From NCBI GenBank assembly GCA_963728995.1, contig CAVSMD010000002.1, positions 744,001 through 808,000 on the forward strand: DNA of 64,000 bases, given 5' to 3'. A program made the position numbers and the translations under genes. The DNA comes from FEN-1219 sp963728995. GTDB lineage: Bacteria; Pseudomonadota; Gammaproteobacteria; Steroidobacterales; Rariloculaceae. Positions 47,701 through 56,828 of this stretch are shown here, piece by piece (the stretch's first letter is position 1; each line of letters starts with the position of its first letter). Below the pieces are notes generated by a model. The model was not told the origin of the DNA, did no database searches, and worked only from the letters and a program-made list of their open reading frames with translations.

Positions 47701-48064
47701 ATGGAAATGCCGCAGCCGAAGATCGGCCATATCGACGCCACATGGACCGCGGCAGCGCGCGCGGAGCTCGAGCGGTTCGTGACGACCTCGCGCGTCGCCG
47801 GCGCCGTGCTCGCGCTCGCCAAGAAGGATGAGGTGACACGCGGTAGCCGCTGGCTGTACGCCGTGTACTCGGGCGAGCGCATCAAGCCGCTGCAGGCCGC
47901 CATGGCCAAGCACGGCTATCCGCTACTGTATCTCGCTCGACGGTCTCACGGTCGCCGTCACCAGCCCCAGCCACGTGATCGAGCTCGACGGCACGGTCAT
48001 CGATCTGGAGGGTCCCGGCTATCTGCTCGTCCATCCGCCGGCGGAATACCGGTCCCTGCCCTAG
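47701..48064 (+). CDS. Hypothetical protein (one frameshift)
   Basis: A ~120-residue cytoplasmic protein. First frame: KIGHIDATWTAAARAELERFV, AGAVLALAKKDE, SRWLYAVYSGERIKPL; the frame breaks near 47930 and resumes as SLDGLTVAVTSPSHVIEL and VIDLEGPGYLLVHPPAEYR. The family is not recognised; it looks like an alpha-beta fold with a beta-hairpin end. ATG at 47701 or at 47707. It precedes the carboxymuconolactone decarboxylase-like gene by 91 bases. Confidence 0.55.
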
Positions 48065-48155
48065 CTCGACCTCGCCCGCAGCGCCTGCGGCATTCGGTTT
48101 ACCATACGCGCGCGGCGCAGCCGTGCCGCCACCGGAAAATGCCAAAGGAATCGCC

Positions 48156-48536
48156 ATGAACAAGGAACTCTTCGACAAGGGCCTCGCCATCCGCAAATCC
48201 GTCATCGGCGCCGAGTTCGTCGACAAAGCGCTGGCCTCCGCCGACGACTTCAACATGCCGCTGCAGGAGCTCGTGACGGAGTACTGCTGGGGCGCCGTCT
48301 GGGGCCGCGAGGGCCTCACGAAGAAAACGCGGAGCCTGCTGAACATTGCGATGCTCTCGGTGCTGAACCGGCCGCATGAGCTGAAGGTGCACGTCAAGGG
48401 CGCGATCCGCAACGGCGCAACCAAGGACGAGATCCGCGAGGTGCTGATGCAGGTCGCGATCTACGCCGGCGTGCCCTGCGCCGTGGATTCGTTCCGCCTG
48501 GCGAAGGAAGCACTGGGCGAGCTAGAGAAAAAGTAA
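48156..48536 (+). CDS. Carboxymuconolactone decarboxylase family protein (PcaC-like)
   Basis: A 126-residue small helical protein very like 4-carboxymuconolactone decarboxylase: LASADDFNMPLQELVTEYC, WGAVWGREGLTKKTRSLLN, AMLSVLNRPHELKVHVKGA, DEIREVLMQVAIYAGVP. The LNRPHELKVHV segment has the Arg/His/Glu typical of PcaC; it lacks the CxxC of AhpD-type peroxidases. PcaC removes CO2 from gamma-carboxymuconolactone in protocatechuate catabolism, but other pca genes are absent, so the true substrate may be another lactone. ATG at 48156 with AAAGGAA. Confidence 0.88.
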   Translation: MNKELFDKGLAIRKSVIGAEFVDKALASADDFNMPLQELVTEYCWGAVWGREGLTKKTRSLLNIAMLSVLNRPHELKVHVKGAIRNGATKDEIREVLMQVAIYAGVPCAVDSFRLAKEALGELEKK

Positions 48537-48559
48537 CGCAGACGCTTGGGGCGCCGGCG

Positions 48560-49573
48560 TCAGGCCGGCGCGTCCTCGACGCGGCCGTCGGCGTGGCGCG
48601 CGAAGCGGCCTCGGTCGCGAGGATGCACGGGATCATCGACACGAAACGGCCAGCCGCCGAACTGCGTGCGCTGGTAGTCGTGGAATGCCGTTTCAAGCTC
48701 CGCGCGGCTGTTCATCACGAACGGACCGTACTGCGCCACGGGCTCGCCGATCGGCCGCCCTTGCATCAGCAGCAGCTCCGCCCGGCCCTCGCCCGCCGTC
48801 AGCACGAGCGGCTGATCCGGCACCGCGTCGACCGCGGCGGGTCGATCGAGCCGGCGGCCGGCGAGGCTGATCTCTGGCCCGGAAAAGAAATAGAGCGTCC
48901 GAGCCAGGCGGCCGTGCCGCGCCGCCGGCAATGTCCACGTGGCGCCGGGGGCGAGCGACACCAGCCAGATTGCCACCTCGGCTTCGGGGTTCGCGGCCCA
49001 CGAGTCCGGCGGCGGTGCGGGCGGCCGCTGGCCTTCGAGCTCGCCGGCCACGAGCGTGACCTCGACCCCCTCCGCGGGGCGATAGCGCGGCATGTCGCGC
49101 TCCCAGAACATCGTGAAGTACGGCGGCGCGAGCTTCGACTTGGCCGGCAGATTCAGCCAGATCTGAAATAGCTCCAGCCGGTTCGGCTGATCCTCACGCA
49201 GCAGAGGAAACATCTCGGAGTGCACGATACCGGCGCCGGCCGTGAGCCATTGCACGTCGCCGCGGCCGAAGCGCGCCGTGGCGCCGAGCGAATCGGAGTG
49301 ATCGATGAACCCCTCTCGCACGAACGTGACGGTCTCGAACCCGCGATGCGGATGCTGTGGAAAGCCCGGTACGGCGCGTCCGTGGTACATCCGCCAGCCG
49401 TCCTTGCCCGCGAAATCCTGGCCGAGGTCGCGCCCTTCGAGCGACGCCGCCGGCCCGAGGCGGTCATTGCCGCGCGGATACAGATCCACGTGGTGCACGC
49501 AGACGAGAAACGGGTCCCGTGTTTGCCACGGGAACGACAGCGGCGCAGTGCCAAGGATGGGATCGGTGCTCAT
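48560..49573 (-). CDS. Pirin family protein
   Basis: A 337-residue bicupin. N-terminal motif PQHPHRGFETVTFV and the His/Glu in AGAGIVHSEMFP supply the iron ligands of the first cupin; the C-terminal cupin has FSGPEISLAG. Bacterial pirins act as iron-dependent quercetinases or as regulators; which role applies is unknown. ATG at 49573. It is convergent with the decarboxylase-like gene, on the strand opposite to the catabolic run. Confidence 0.9.
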   Translation of the reverse strand: MSTDPILGTAPLSFPWQTRDPFLVCVHHVDLYPRGNDRLGPAASLEGRDLGQDFAGKDGWRMYHGRAVPGFPQHPHRGFETVTFVREGFIDHSDSLGATARFGRGDVQWLTAGAGIVHSEMFPLLREDQPNRLELFQIWLNLPAKSKLAPPYFTMFWERDMPRYRPAEGVEVTLVAGELEGQRPPAPPPDSWAANPEAEVAIWLVSLAPGATWTLPAARHGRLARTLYFFSGPEISLAGRRLDRPAAVDAVPDQPLVLTAGEGRAELLLMQGRPIGEPVAQYGPFVMNSRAELETAFHDYQRTQFGGWPFRVDDPVHPRDRGRFARHADGRVEDAPA

Positions 49574-49697
49574 GCCGCGATCGTAGAAACGGGGTTGCTG
49601 CGTGTCAAACGCGATCGCCCCGAGCGCCTGCTATAGTCGGCAGCGCCCGGCGCCGCCGCCGGTGACTCGATGACGTCAACAACACCGGAGAAACGCC

Positions 49698-50183
49698 ATG
49701 AGACTCGCCGCCATCGCCCTCGGGCTACTGCTCGTCGCGAGCGCCGGCTACGCCGCCGAGCCGGTTGTCGAGACCTCCGATCAGGCCGCGCTGCTGAAGA
49801 GCAACGATCCCAAGCTCGTCGCGAACAAGAAGCTCGTGTACGACATGTGGCGCACGTTCATCAATGCGTTTCACGTCGATGAGGCCGATGAGTTCCTGGC
49901 GCCGGAGTATCACCAGCACAACCCGAACGCCGGCACCGGGCTCGCGGGCGTGAAGGCGTACTTCAACACGCTCGGCCTGACGCGCAAACCCGTGCCCGAT
50001 CGCATCGAGAACAAGGTGGTGTCGATCGTCGCGGAGCGAGACCTCGTCGTCGTAGCCCTCGTGCGCGAGGAAAAGGACGAGAACGGTAACCCCTACACGA
50101 CGACGTGGTTCGACATGTACCGAATCGCGAACGGCAAGATCGTGGAGCACTGGGACACTGCCCTCAAAGGCGTCGTACCCTAG
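49698..50183 (+). CDS. Exported SnoaL-like (NTF2-fold) protein
   Basis: A 161-residue protein with signal peptide (LLVASAGYAAE). The mature domain is an NTF2-like cone: KKLVYDMWRTFINAFHVDEAD, YHQHNPNAGTGLAGVKAYF, VSIVAERDLVVVALVRE, TWFDMYRIANGKIVEHWDT. The His-Gln-His in EYHQHNP is typical of SnoaL-like proteins from secondary-metabolite or steroid degradation pathways. No catalytic pair is certain. ATG at 49698, with GGAG upstream. Confidence 0.85.
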   Translation: MRLAAIALGLLLVASAGYAAEPVVETSDQAALLKSNDPKLVANKKLVYDMWRTFINAFHVDEADEFLAPEYHQHNPNAGTGLAGVKAYFNTLGLTRKPVPDRIENKVVSIVAERDLVVVALVREEKDENGNPYTTTWFDMYRIANGKIVEHWDTALKGVVP

Positions 50184-50276
50184 CGACCGCCGGCGGCTTC
50201 GACTCCCGCGCGCGCTCTAGTATGCTGGCGCGCGACGAGTAATCGATCCCTGGAGCGACTTCTGGACAAACATCTG

Positions 50277-51743
50277 ATGCTCATCGGCGGCGAGCGCGTG
50301 GCGGCCGCTGCGGGCGACTGGCTGGAATCATTCAATCCGTACACCGGCAAGCCGTGGGCACTGGTGCCGCGCAGCGGCGCGGCGGACGTCGAGCGTGCGG
50401 TCGCCGCGGCGCGTGGCGCGTTTCGCAGCCGCGAGTGGCGCGGCCTGACGGCGACGGCGCGCGGCAAGCTGCTGTTCAAGCTCGCCGATCTGATCGCCGC
50501 GCGCGCCGACGAGCTTGCGGCCGTCGAGACCACGGACAACGGCAAGCTGATCCTCGAGATGCGGGCGCAGACGCGCTACTTGCCCGAGTGGTTCCGCTAC
50601 TTCGCGGGTCTGGCCGACAAGCTCGAAGGCCGCGTGATTCCGATCGACCGGCCGGGCTATTTCAATTTCACGCTCGAGGACCCGCTCGGCGTGATCGCCG
50701 CCATCGTGCCGTGGAACTCACCGCTGATGCTCGCGGCCTGGAAGATGGCGCCCGCGCTGGCCGCCGGCAACACGTTCGTCTGGAAGCCTTCGGAGCATTC
50801 CTCGATGTCGGCGCTCGCGATGGCGCCGCTGTTCGCCGAGGCGGGGTTGCCACCCGGCGTCGTCAACATCGTCACCGGGTTCGGCAGCGACATCGGCGAA
50901 GCGCTCGTGAGCCACCCCGACGTCGCCAAGATTTGCTTCACGGGCGGCGACGCGACCGGCGCACTTGTCTATCAGGCGGCGGCCAAGCACATCAAGCCCG
51001 TGACGATGGAGCTCGGCGGCAAGTCGGCCAACATCGTGTTCGCCGATGCGAAGCTCGAGAACGCGGTCAAGGGCGTGGTGTCCGGCATCTTCGCCGCGAC
51101 GGGCCAAACGTGCGTCGCGGGCTCGCGCGCGTTGATCCATCGCTCGATTCACGACGAGTTCGTCGAGCGCTTCCTGAAGCTCGCGCGCACGGCGAAGATG
51201 GGCAATCCGCTCGAGGAGGCGACGCAGGTCGGACCGATCACGACACAGCCGCAGCTCGCCAAGGTACTGAGCTACATCGACATCGCGAAGCAGCAAGGTG
51301 CCAAGTGCGTGCTCGGCGGCGGCGCCGCGCAAGATCCCGAGCTCGGCGCCGGCTGGTTCGTCGAGCCCACGGTGTTCACTGGCGTGAAGCCCGACATGCG
51401 GATAGCGCAGGAAGAAGTGTTCGGGCCCGTGCTCTCGGTGATTCCGTTCGACAGCGATGACGAGGCGCTCGCGATCGCGAACGGCACGATGTACGGCCTC
51501 GCCGCGGGCGTCTGGACGGCCGACATCGCGCGCGCGCTGAAGATGGCGCACACGCTCGAAGCCGGCACCGTGTGGATCAATACGTATCGCGTCTCGAGCC
51601 CCCTGTCGCCGTTCGGGGGCTACAAGCGCTCGGGCTTCGGCCGCGAGAGCGGTCTCTTGTCGATCCGCGAGTTCGTACAGGAGAAGAGCGTCTGGATCGA
51701 GACCAGCGGCGCGGACGTGCCGAACCCGTTCATCATTCGATGA
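50277..51743 (+). CDS. Aldehyde dehydrogenase family protein
   Basis: A 488-residue NAD(P)-dependent aldehyde dehydrogenase. Cofactor and catalytic motifs: PWNSPLMLAAWKMAPALAA, MELGGKSANIVF (general-base Glu), GQTCVAGSR (catalytic Cys), EEVFGPVLSV and FGGYKRSGFGRE. It resembles betaine-aldehyde / phenylacetaldehyde-type enzymes. ATG at 50277; the coding frame may begin slightly earlier because no ribosome-binding site sits directly before it. The stop overlaps the start of the decayed DUF1801 gene by ATGA. Confidence 0.93.
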   Translation: MLIGGERVAAAAGDWLESFNPYTGKPWALVPRSGAADVERAVAAARGAFRSREWRGLTATARGKLLFKLADLIAARADELAAVETTDNGKLILEMRAQTRYLPEWFRYFAGLADKLEGRVIPIDRPGYFNFTLEDPLGVIAAIVPWNSPLMLAAWKMAPALAAGNTFVWKPSEHSSMSALAMAPLFAEAGLPPGVVNIVTGFGSDIGEALVSHPDVAKICFTGGDATGALVYQAAAKHIKPVTMELGGKSANIVFADAKLENAVKGVVSGIFAATGQTCVAGSRALIHRSIHDEFVERFLKLARTAKMGNPLEEATQVGPITTQPQLAKVLSYIDIAKQQGAKCVLGGGAAQDPELGAGWFVEPTVFTGVKPDMRIAQEEVFGPVLSVIPFDSDDEALAIANGTMYGLAAGVWTADIARALKMAHTLEAGTVWINTYRVSSPLSPFGGYKRSGFGRESGLLSIREFVQEKSVWIETSGADVPNPFIIR

Positions 51744-51978
51744 CGAACAAGCGTCCGAGCACAATCTCGCAGTACATCGAGTCCGCACCTCCGGAGGCGC
51801 AAGAGCATCTACGCAACCTGTACGCGCTCTTGAAAAGAGTAGTGCCGGATGCGACGTAGGCCATCAAATGGGGTAACCCGGTCTTTGAAGAAGGGAACGC
51901 CTGCCTGAGGCGCTCATTCGAAAACTTGCGCTGTTCCGCGCCAAGGACGTGCGCGAGAACGACGCCCGATGGATGTAA
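51740..51978 (+). pseudogene. Decayed DUF1801 (YdhG-like) gene
   Basis: From ATG at 51740 the frame gives a clear DUF1801 start (TISQYIESAPPEAQEHL, ALLKRVVPDAT) but hits TAG at 51857. It then continues in frame as AIKWGNPVFEEGNA, and after a frame change as LPEALIRKLALFRAKD, the family's C-terminal helix, to TAA at 51976-51978. About forty residues of the normal interior are missing. Stop, shift and deletion together show real decay rather than one sequencing error. Confidence 0.78.
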
Positions 51979-52050
51979 GGCCATGCCCCTCGCGCAGACG
52001 ATACGGATCGGCGATCATGCGGCCACATATCCAGCTTCGATGGGGGACTC

Positions 52051-52995
52051 GTGGGTAACAAAACTCTGGTCGCGACGATCGCGGCGCTGCTGATCGCCGG
52101 CGCGACGCTCGCGCAGGCGCCGGCGCAAAACGCCGGGCCGCAGCCGTTCAAAGCCGGTGAGCCGCTCGGCACGACGAACGAAGCCGGCAAGAAGATGACG
52201 ATGTCGAGCAACGTGAAGGTCTACGGCAGCTTCAATTTTGCCGAGAGCTGCACGTTCGATCCCACGCGCAACCTGATCGTCGCGATGAACGCGGCGAACC
52301 CGCAGAACCTGGTGCAGAACGACGGGTTCGTGTCGCTGGTCAATCCGGACGGCAGCGTGCACACCAGCAAGTGGATCGGCCTCACACGCGATGGACTCAC
52401 GCTGAATCATCCGCTCGGCAGCGCGATCTCGGGCAACACGCTGTATGCGGCGGACATCGATACCGTCCGCACCTTCGACCTCAAGACAGGTCAGCCCGGC
52501 CGCGCATTCCCGATCCAGGGCGCCTCCATCCTGAACGGCATCGGCGTGACGGCGGACGGCATCATCTACGTGTCGAATACGCGCGATCCAGAGGTCATCT
52601 ATCGCGTGCGGCCCGACGGGACGGTCAGCAAGTTCGTCGAGGGCCCGCCGCTCGCGCTGCCGAACGGTGTGGCCGTCGACTCGGCCGGCAACGTCGTGGT
52701 CGTCAACATCATGAACGATAGCGTTCTGACGTTCGATCCCCAGGGCAAGCTCATCCGGACGGAGCACGCGGCCGAGAGCGGCAACGACGGCCTGGTCGTC
52801 ACGCGCGACGGCACGAAGTATGTCAGCAGCGTGCGGTTCGGCAGCGTGTCGCGGCTGCGCCCCGGGCGCGAGGCCGAAGTCATCGCCACGGGTATCCCGA
52901 GCGCAGCGTCCATGTGCTACGACTCGAACCAGAACCAGCTCGTGATTCCGCTCAACGCGAACAACGCGCTGGCGTTCATCAAGCTGCGCAAGTGA
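52051..52995 (+). CDS. Exported SMP-30/gluconolactonase-like beta-propeller protein
   Basis: A 314-residue exported protein with signal peptide (AGATLAQAPAQ). Six-bladed propeller features: CTFDPTRNLIVAMN, FVSLVNPDGSVHTSKW, LNGIGVTADGIIYVSNT, ALPNGVAVDSAGNVVVVN and GNDGLVVTRDGTKYVSSV. Members hydrolyse lactones or only bind ligands; the metal site residues cannot be assigned with confidence. GTG at 52051 follows GGGGGA. It lies in the catabolic cluster before a second lactonase-like gene. Confidence 0.87.
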   Translation: MGNKTLVATIAALLIAGATLAQAPAQNAGPQPFKAGEPLGTTNEAGKKMTMSSNVKVYGSFNFAESCTFDPTRNLIVAMNAANPQNLVQNDGFVSLVNPDGSVHTSKWIGLTRDGLTLNHPLGSAISGNTLYAADIDTVRTFDLKTGQPGRAFPIQGASILNGIGVTADGIIYVSNTRDPEVIYRVRPDGTVSKFVEGPPLALPNGVAVDSAGNVVVVNIMNDSVLTFDPQGKLIRTEHAAESGNDGLVVTRDGTKYVSSVRFGSVSRLRPGREAEVIATGIPSAASMCYDSNQNQLVIPLNANNALAFIKLRK

Positions 52996-53081
52996 TCGAC
53001 GCCGTGCCGTACGGCATGGGCTCTGGCTGGAGCGACTAACGCGAGACGATGTCGAGCGAGCCAAGAGGATAGACTGAAGCC

Positions 53082-53870
53082 ATGTACGAGGTCTTTGCCA
53101 TCAAGTATGCGCAGGTGGGCCGCAAGGCCTGGGGCAATTTCGTCGACGGCGATCCGCACGAGGACTGGGACATGCCGCTCGACTACTACGTGTGGGCCAT
53201 CGTCGGCGATGGCCGCACGATCGTCGTCGACACGGGCTTCGACGCGCCCATGGCGAAGAAGCGCGATCGCAAGATCGTGCGGCCCGTCGAGGACGGTTTG
53301 GCCGCCGTCGGCGTGCGTCACGCGGACGTCAAGGACGTGATCGTGACGCACATGCACTACGATCACTGCGGCAACGGCGCGCTGTTCCCGAACGCGCGCT
53401 TCCATCTGCAGGACACCGAGATGGAATACGTCACCGGCCGCTGCATGTGCCACCACCAGATCAATCACGCGTTCGAGGCCGACGACGTCTCGCGCATGGT
53501 GCACCGTGTCTTCGCGGGCCACGTGCAATTCCACGACGGCACCGACGAGATCGCGCCTGGCATTACCGTGCACAAGATCGGCGGCCACACGAAGGGCCTG
53601 CAATGCGTTCGCGTCACGACCAAGCGGGGCCATGTGGTGCTGGCATCGGACGCCACGCACTTCTACGCCCACATCGACTCGCGGCGTGTATTCCGCGTGC
53701 TGTACAACCAGGGCGACATGCTCGAGGGCTACAACACGCTCGAGCGCCTGGCGAGCTCGAAGCAGCATGTGATTCCCGGTCATGATCCGCTCGTGCTCGC
53801 CCGCTACCCCGCCGCGTCGAGCAGCACCCAGGGCTGGGCCGTGCGCGTGGACGCCGAGCCCACCGAGTGA
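53082..53870 (+). CDS. MBL-fold hydrolase, N-acyl homoserine lactonase-like
   Basis: A 262-residue cytoplasmic metallo-hydrolase. Metal motif THMHYDHCGN (HxHxDH), further ligands in IGGHTKGLQ, LASDATHFY and VIPGHDP. The order and length resemble AttM/AiiA lactonases. It could open acyl-lactones, including quorum-sensing signals, or a lactone produced by the surrounding pathway. The GTGA overlap with the following SDR gene shows coupling. ATG at 53082. Confidence 0.88.
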   Translation: MYEVFAIKYAQVGRKAWGNFVDGDPHEDWDMPLDYYVWAIVGDGRTIVVDTGFDAPMAKKRDRKIVRPVEDGLAAVGVRHADVKDVIVTHMHYDHCGNGALFPNARFHLQDTEMEYVTGRCMCHHQINHAFEADDVSRMVHRVFAGHVQFHDGTDEIAPGITVHKIGGHTKGLQCVRVTTKRGHVVLASDATHFYAHIDSRRVFRVLYNQGDMLEGYNTLERLASSKQHVIPGHDPLVLARYPAASSSTQGWAVRVDAEPTE

Positions 53871-54607
53871 GCGCGACGTCGCCCGGCACGGCCCTGGTCA
53901 CCGGGGCCGCCAGCGGCATCGGCGCCGCCACCGCCCGGCGGCTCGTCGAGGCTGGCTGGCGTGTGGTGCTCGTCGACCGCGATGCAACCCCGCTCGCCGC
54001 GCTGCGCGACAGGCTCGGCGCGGCGACAGCGTCCCTGACGCTCGACGTGACGGACAACGCCGCCGTGGACGCACTGCCCGCTACGCTCCCGCCGGAATTC
54101 CGGCCGATCACGGCTCTGATCAACGGCGCCGGCCACGACCCGGGCGGCACGACGCGCTTCGATCTCGGCAGCGCCGACGACTGGCAGAGCGCGATCGAGA
54201 CGAACTTGCTCGGCACGATGCGCGTCACGCGGGCGCTGCTGCCGGACATGGTCGCGCGGAACGTCGGCGACGTCGTGAACATAGGTTCGATCGCGGGATT
54301 GCGGCTCGTGCCGACGATGACGGCCTACACCACGAGCAAGGTCGGCGTGCATGGCTTCACGGACGCGTTACGCGCCGATCTGGCCGAGACCGCGATTCGC
54401 GTCACCGAAATCCTGCCGGGGCTCACGAAAACGGACCTGATTCGCAAGCGCTATCGCGGCGATCAACGGCGCACGGACGAGTACTACGAGCGCTTCAAGC
54501 TCGCCCTCGATCCCGACGACGTGGCGTCGGGGATCCTGTTCGCGCTCGGCGCGCCGCGCCACGCCGCCGTGGCGCAGATCACGATCCTGCCGGTGAACCG
54601 CTGGTAG
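53867..54607 (+). CDS. Short-chain dehydrogenase/reductase
   Basis: A 246-residue classical SDR. Cofactor motif TGAASGIGAATARRL, NGAGHDPGG in place of NNAG, catalytic Ser in NIGSIAGLRL, and Tyr/Lys in YTTSKVGVHGF. C-terminal part has the usual substrate loop (LPGLTKTDLIRKRY). It oxidises or reduces a hydroxyl/keto group using NAD(P). GTG at 53867 overlaps the lactonase-like stop (GTGA). Operon partners suggest it acts in the same pathway. Confidence 0.93.
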   Translation: MSATSPGTALVTGAASGIGAATARRLVEAGWRVVLVDRDATPLAALRDRLGAATASLTLDVTDNAAVDALPATLPPEFRPITALINGAGHDPGGTTRFDLGSADDWQSAIETNLLGTMRVTRALLPDMVARNVGDVVNIGSIAGLRLVPTMTAYTTSKVGVHGFTDALRADLAETAIRVTEILPGLTKTDLIRKRYRGDQRRTDEYYERFKLALDPDDVASGILFALGAPRHAAVAQITILPVNRW

Positions 54608-54788
54608 CTGCGGCGCCGCCGGTTCGTACGGCCGTGCGCCGGGGCGCGCCCATTCTTTCCATAACTTGCCACGGACCTGCCGACGGCGACGATGCTGCTG
54701 TGCGCGCAAACGGCGATTGGACGCGCTCTCTACGCGCGGCTATCTTTGCGTGTGTCCAGACATTCTCGCGAGGATAAGAACAATAATC

Positions 54789-55115
54789 ATGAGCTCGCTA
54801 TTCACGAGAAAACGCGATTGCACGCCGCCGATGCTGGCTCTGCCGGCGTTCTGCGTGCCGACCCCCGAAGCCGCCAATCTGAACACCAAGCGGCAGGCCC
54901 AGCTCGAATGGATGCAGGCCAAGGGCATTCGCTCGCTGCTCAGCACACCGGTAACGCGGCACGTCACGTGGGCCGACGTGGGCGAGCCGCCTGCGCGCAC
55001 GGTCCCGGCACAACACGTCGCAGAGCGTTGCGTCGCGGCGCTACATTCGCTCCGGCGCCTGAATGCCAAGCAGCTCAAGCCCACGGACGAGCGCGCGAGC
55101 GGTCAGGCCGCATAG
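54789..55115 (+). CDS. Hypothetical protein
   Basis: A possible 108-residue protein beginning SSLFTRKRDCTPPML, followed by LALPAFCVPTPEAANL, a helix (TKRQAQLEWMQAKGIRSLL) and a basic C-terminal part. No domain is recognised. A GAGGAT sits 13 bases before the ATG, which is far. Its last 75 bases overlap the 3' end of argS on the other strand, which lowers confidence. Confidence 0.4.
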   Translation: MSSLFTRKRDCTPPMLALPAFCVPTPEAANLNTKRQAQLEWMQAKGIRSLLSTPVTRHVTWADVGEPPARTVPAQHVAERCVAALHSLRRLNAKQLKPTDERASGQAA

Positions 55116-56789
55116 GGCGAGCCGCGAGTCGCGCGTTGCGTCGTCCGGCGCGCGTAGCACGGGACACGCTTCGAAAAAGGCCGTGAACGCCGTGGCCAGA
55201 TCGTAGAGGTGTCCGCAGAGCCGGTGCGGCCGTAACGTCTCGGCGGCTTCCGTCACCGCCGCGCCGAACCCCAGGAGCTCGAGCGCGAGCCGGCGTTCGG
55301 CGGGTTCCGCGATGCGAATCTCGGCCGCCTCTGGGCGCGCAATGCCTGCGTCGGCAGCCTTACGGAAGATCGAGTGAATACGCGCGTGCGCGTACTGCAG
55401 ATAGGGGCCCGTGCGACCTTCGGCCGCGAGCATCCGTTCCCAGTCGAACACGTAGTCCTTGATCCGATCGTTCGAAAGATCGGCGTACTTCACCGCGCCG
55501 ATGCCGATCTGCGCCGCCAGCGCACGCCGCGCCGCGGCGTCGCCGTCGGGCTGGCGCCGCGCGAGCTCCGCCTCGGCGCGCTCGACGGCTTCCTCGAGCA
55601 AGGCGACGAGCGGCACGGTATCGCCGGCGCGCGTCCGCAAGATCTTCTTGTCGGGGCCGAGCATGGCACCGAATGCCACGTGCTCGGCCCGCGCCGGCGG
55701 CTTCAGCCACCCCGCGAGCTCGCCTACGGCGAACACCATCGCAAAGTGCTGTGCCTGCGGCGACCCGACCACGTACAGGAGCCGGGTGCCATGCAGCGTC
55801 CGCGTACGGTAGCGCAAGGCCGCAAGATCCGTGGCGGCGTAACCGAACCCGCCGTCCTGTTTTCTCACGATCAACGGCAGCGGCTCGCCCTCGCGATTCT
55901 CGAATCCCGGCGCGAACACGCATAGCGCGCCCTCGTTCAGCTTTGCGAGCCCGCACCGAACGAGCTCGTCGGCAACGTCGGTCAGCACGTCGTTGTATGC
56001 GCTCTCGCCACGAATGTCGGAGCTGCGTAGCGTGACGCCGAGCCGCTCGTAGATGTCGGAGAAATGCCGTTCCGATACTGTCACGAGTGCGCGCCACAGC
56101 TCGAGCGTCTGCGGATCGCCCGCCTGCAGCAGCACCACGCGGCGCCGTGCGCGGTCGGCAAACTCGGGATCGGTATCGAACTTGACGCGCGCTGCGCGAT
56201 AGAAGTCGCCGAGCTCGCCGAGATTCGAGTCGGCGCCCGCCTCGCCGACGGCGAGCAGATGCTCGATCAGCATCCCGAACGGCGTGCCCCAGTCGCCGAT
56301 GTGATTCTGACGAATGACCTCGTGGCCCACGAACTCCAGCATGCGCGCGAGCGAGTCGCCGATGATCGTCGAGCGCACGTGACCTACATGCATCTCCTTC
56401 GCGACGTTCGGCGCCGAGTAGTCGATGACGACCCGCTCCCGCCGCGCCGGCAGTGGCACGCCGAGCCGCTCGTCGCGAGCGAGCGCGGCCACGGCTTGCT
56501 CGAGCGCGCCGACCCGTAGCGTGAAGTTCATGAATCCCGGCCCGGCGATCTCGACCCGCTCGCACAGATCCGTGAAATCCGCGGCTGCGACGATGGCCTC
56601 GGCGACCTGGCGCGGTGGACGCCGCAGCATCTTGCCGAGCCCCATCGCAAGATCCGCCTGATAATCGGCACGCTCCGAGCGCCGCACCATCGGATCCATG
56701 TCCGCATGCTGCTCGCCGAATCCGGCAGCCACGGCCTGTTGTAATCGAGCCGCGAGGATTGCGCGCGGGTCGCTGATCTCGTGCGTCAT
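55041..56789 (-). CDS. argS: Arginyl-tRNA synthetase
   Basis: A 582-residue class-I aminoacyl-tRNA synthetase. The N-terminal Add-1 domain (residues 1-110) precedes the catalytic core with PNVAKEMHVGHVRST (HIGH-type motif) and NHIGDWGTPFGMLIEHL. The KMSK-equivalent is MLGPDKKILRTRAGD; like many ArgRS it lacks a perfect KMSK. The C-terminal DALR domain (YLQYAHARIHSIFRKA) binds the anticodon. It charges tRNA-Arg with arginine. ATG at 56789. Length is normal and the frame is uninterrupted. Confidence 0.96.
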   Translation of the reverse strand: MTHEISDPRAILAARLQQAVAAGFGEQHADMDPMVRRSERADYQADLAMGLGKMLRRPPRQVAEAIVAAADFTDLCERVEIAGPGFMNFTLRVGALEQAVAALARDERLGVPLPARRERVVIDYSAPNVAKEMHVGHVRSTIIGDSLARMLEFVGHEVIRQNHIGDWGTPFGMLIEHLLAVGEAGADSNLGELGDFYRAARVKFDTDPEFADRARRRVVLLQAGDPQTLELWRALVTVSERHFSDIYERLGVTLRSSDIRGESAYNDVLTDVADELVRCGLAKLNEGALCVFAPGFENREGEPLPLIVRKQDGGFGYAATDLAALRYRTRTLHGTRLLYVVGSPQAQHFAMVFAVGELAGWLKPPARAEHVAFGAMLGPDKKILRTRAGDTVPLVALLEEAVERAEAELARRQPDGDAAARRALAAQIGIGAVKYADLSNDRIKDYVFDWERMLAAEGRTGPYLQYAHARIHSIFRKAADAGIARPEAAEIRIAEPAERRLALELLGFGAAVTEAAETLRPHRLCGHLYDLATAFTAFFEACPVLRAPDDATRDSRLALCGLTARALVRGLELLGIQAPERM

Positions 56790-56828
56790 GCGGCGCGTAG
56801 TATACGGGAAGCGTTCCGCGGGTCGCGA

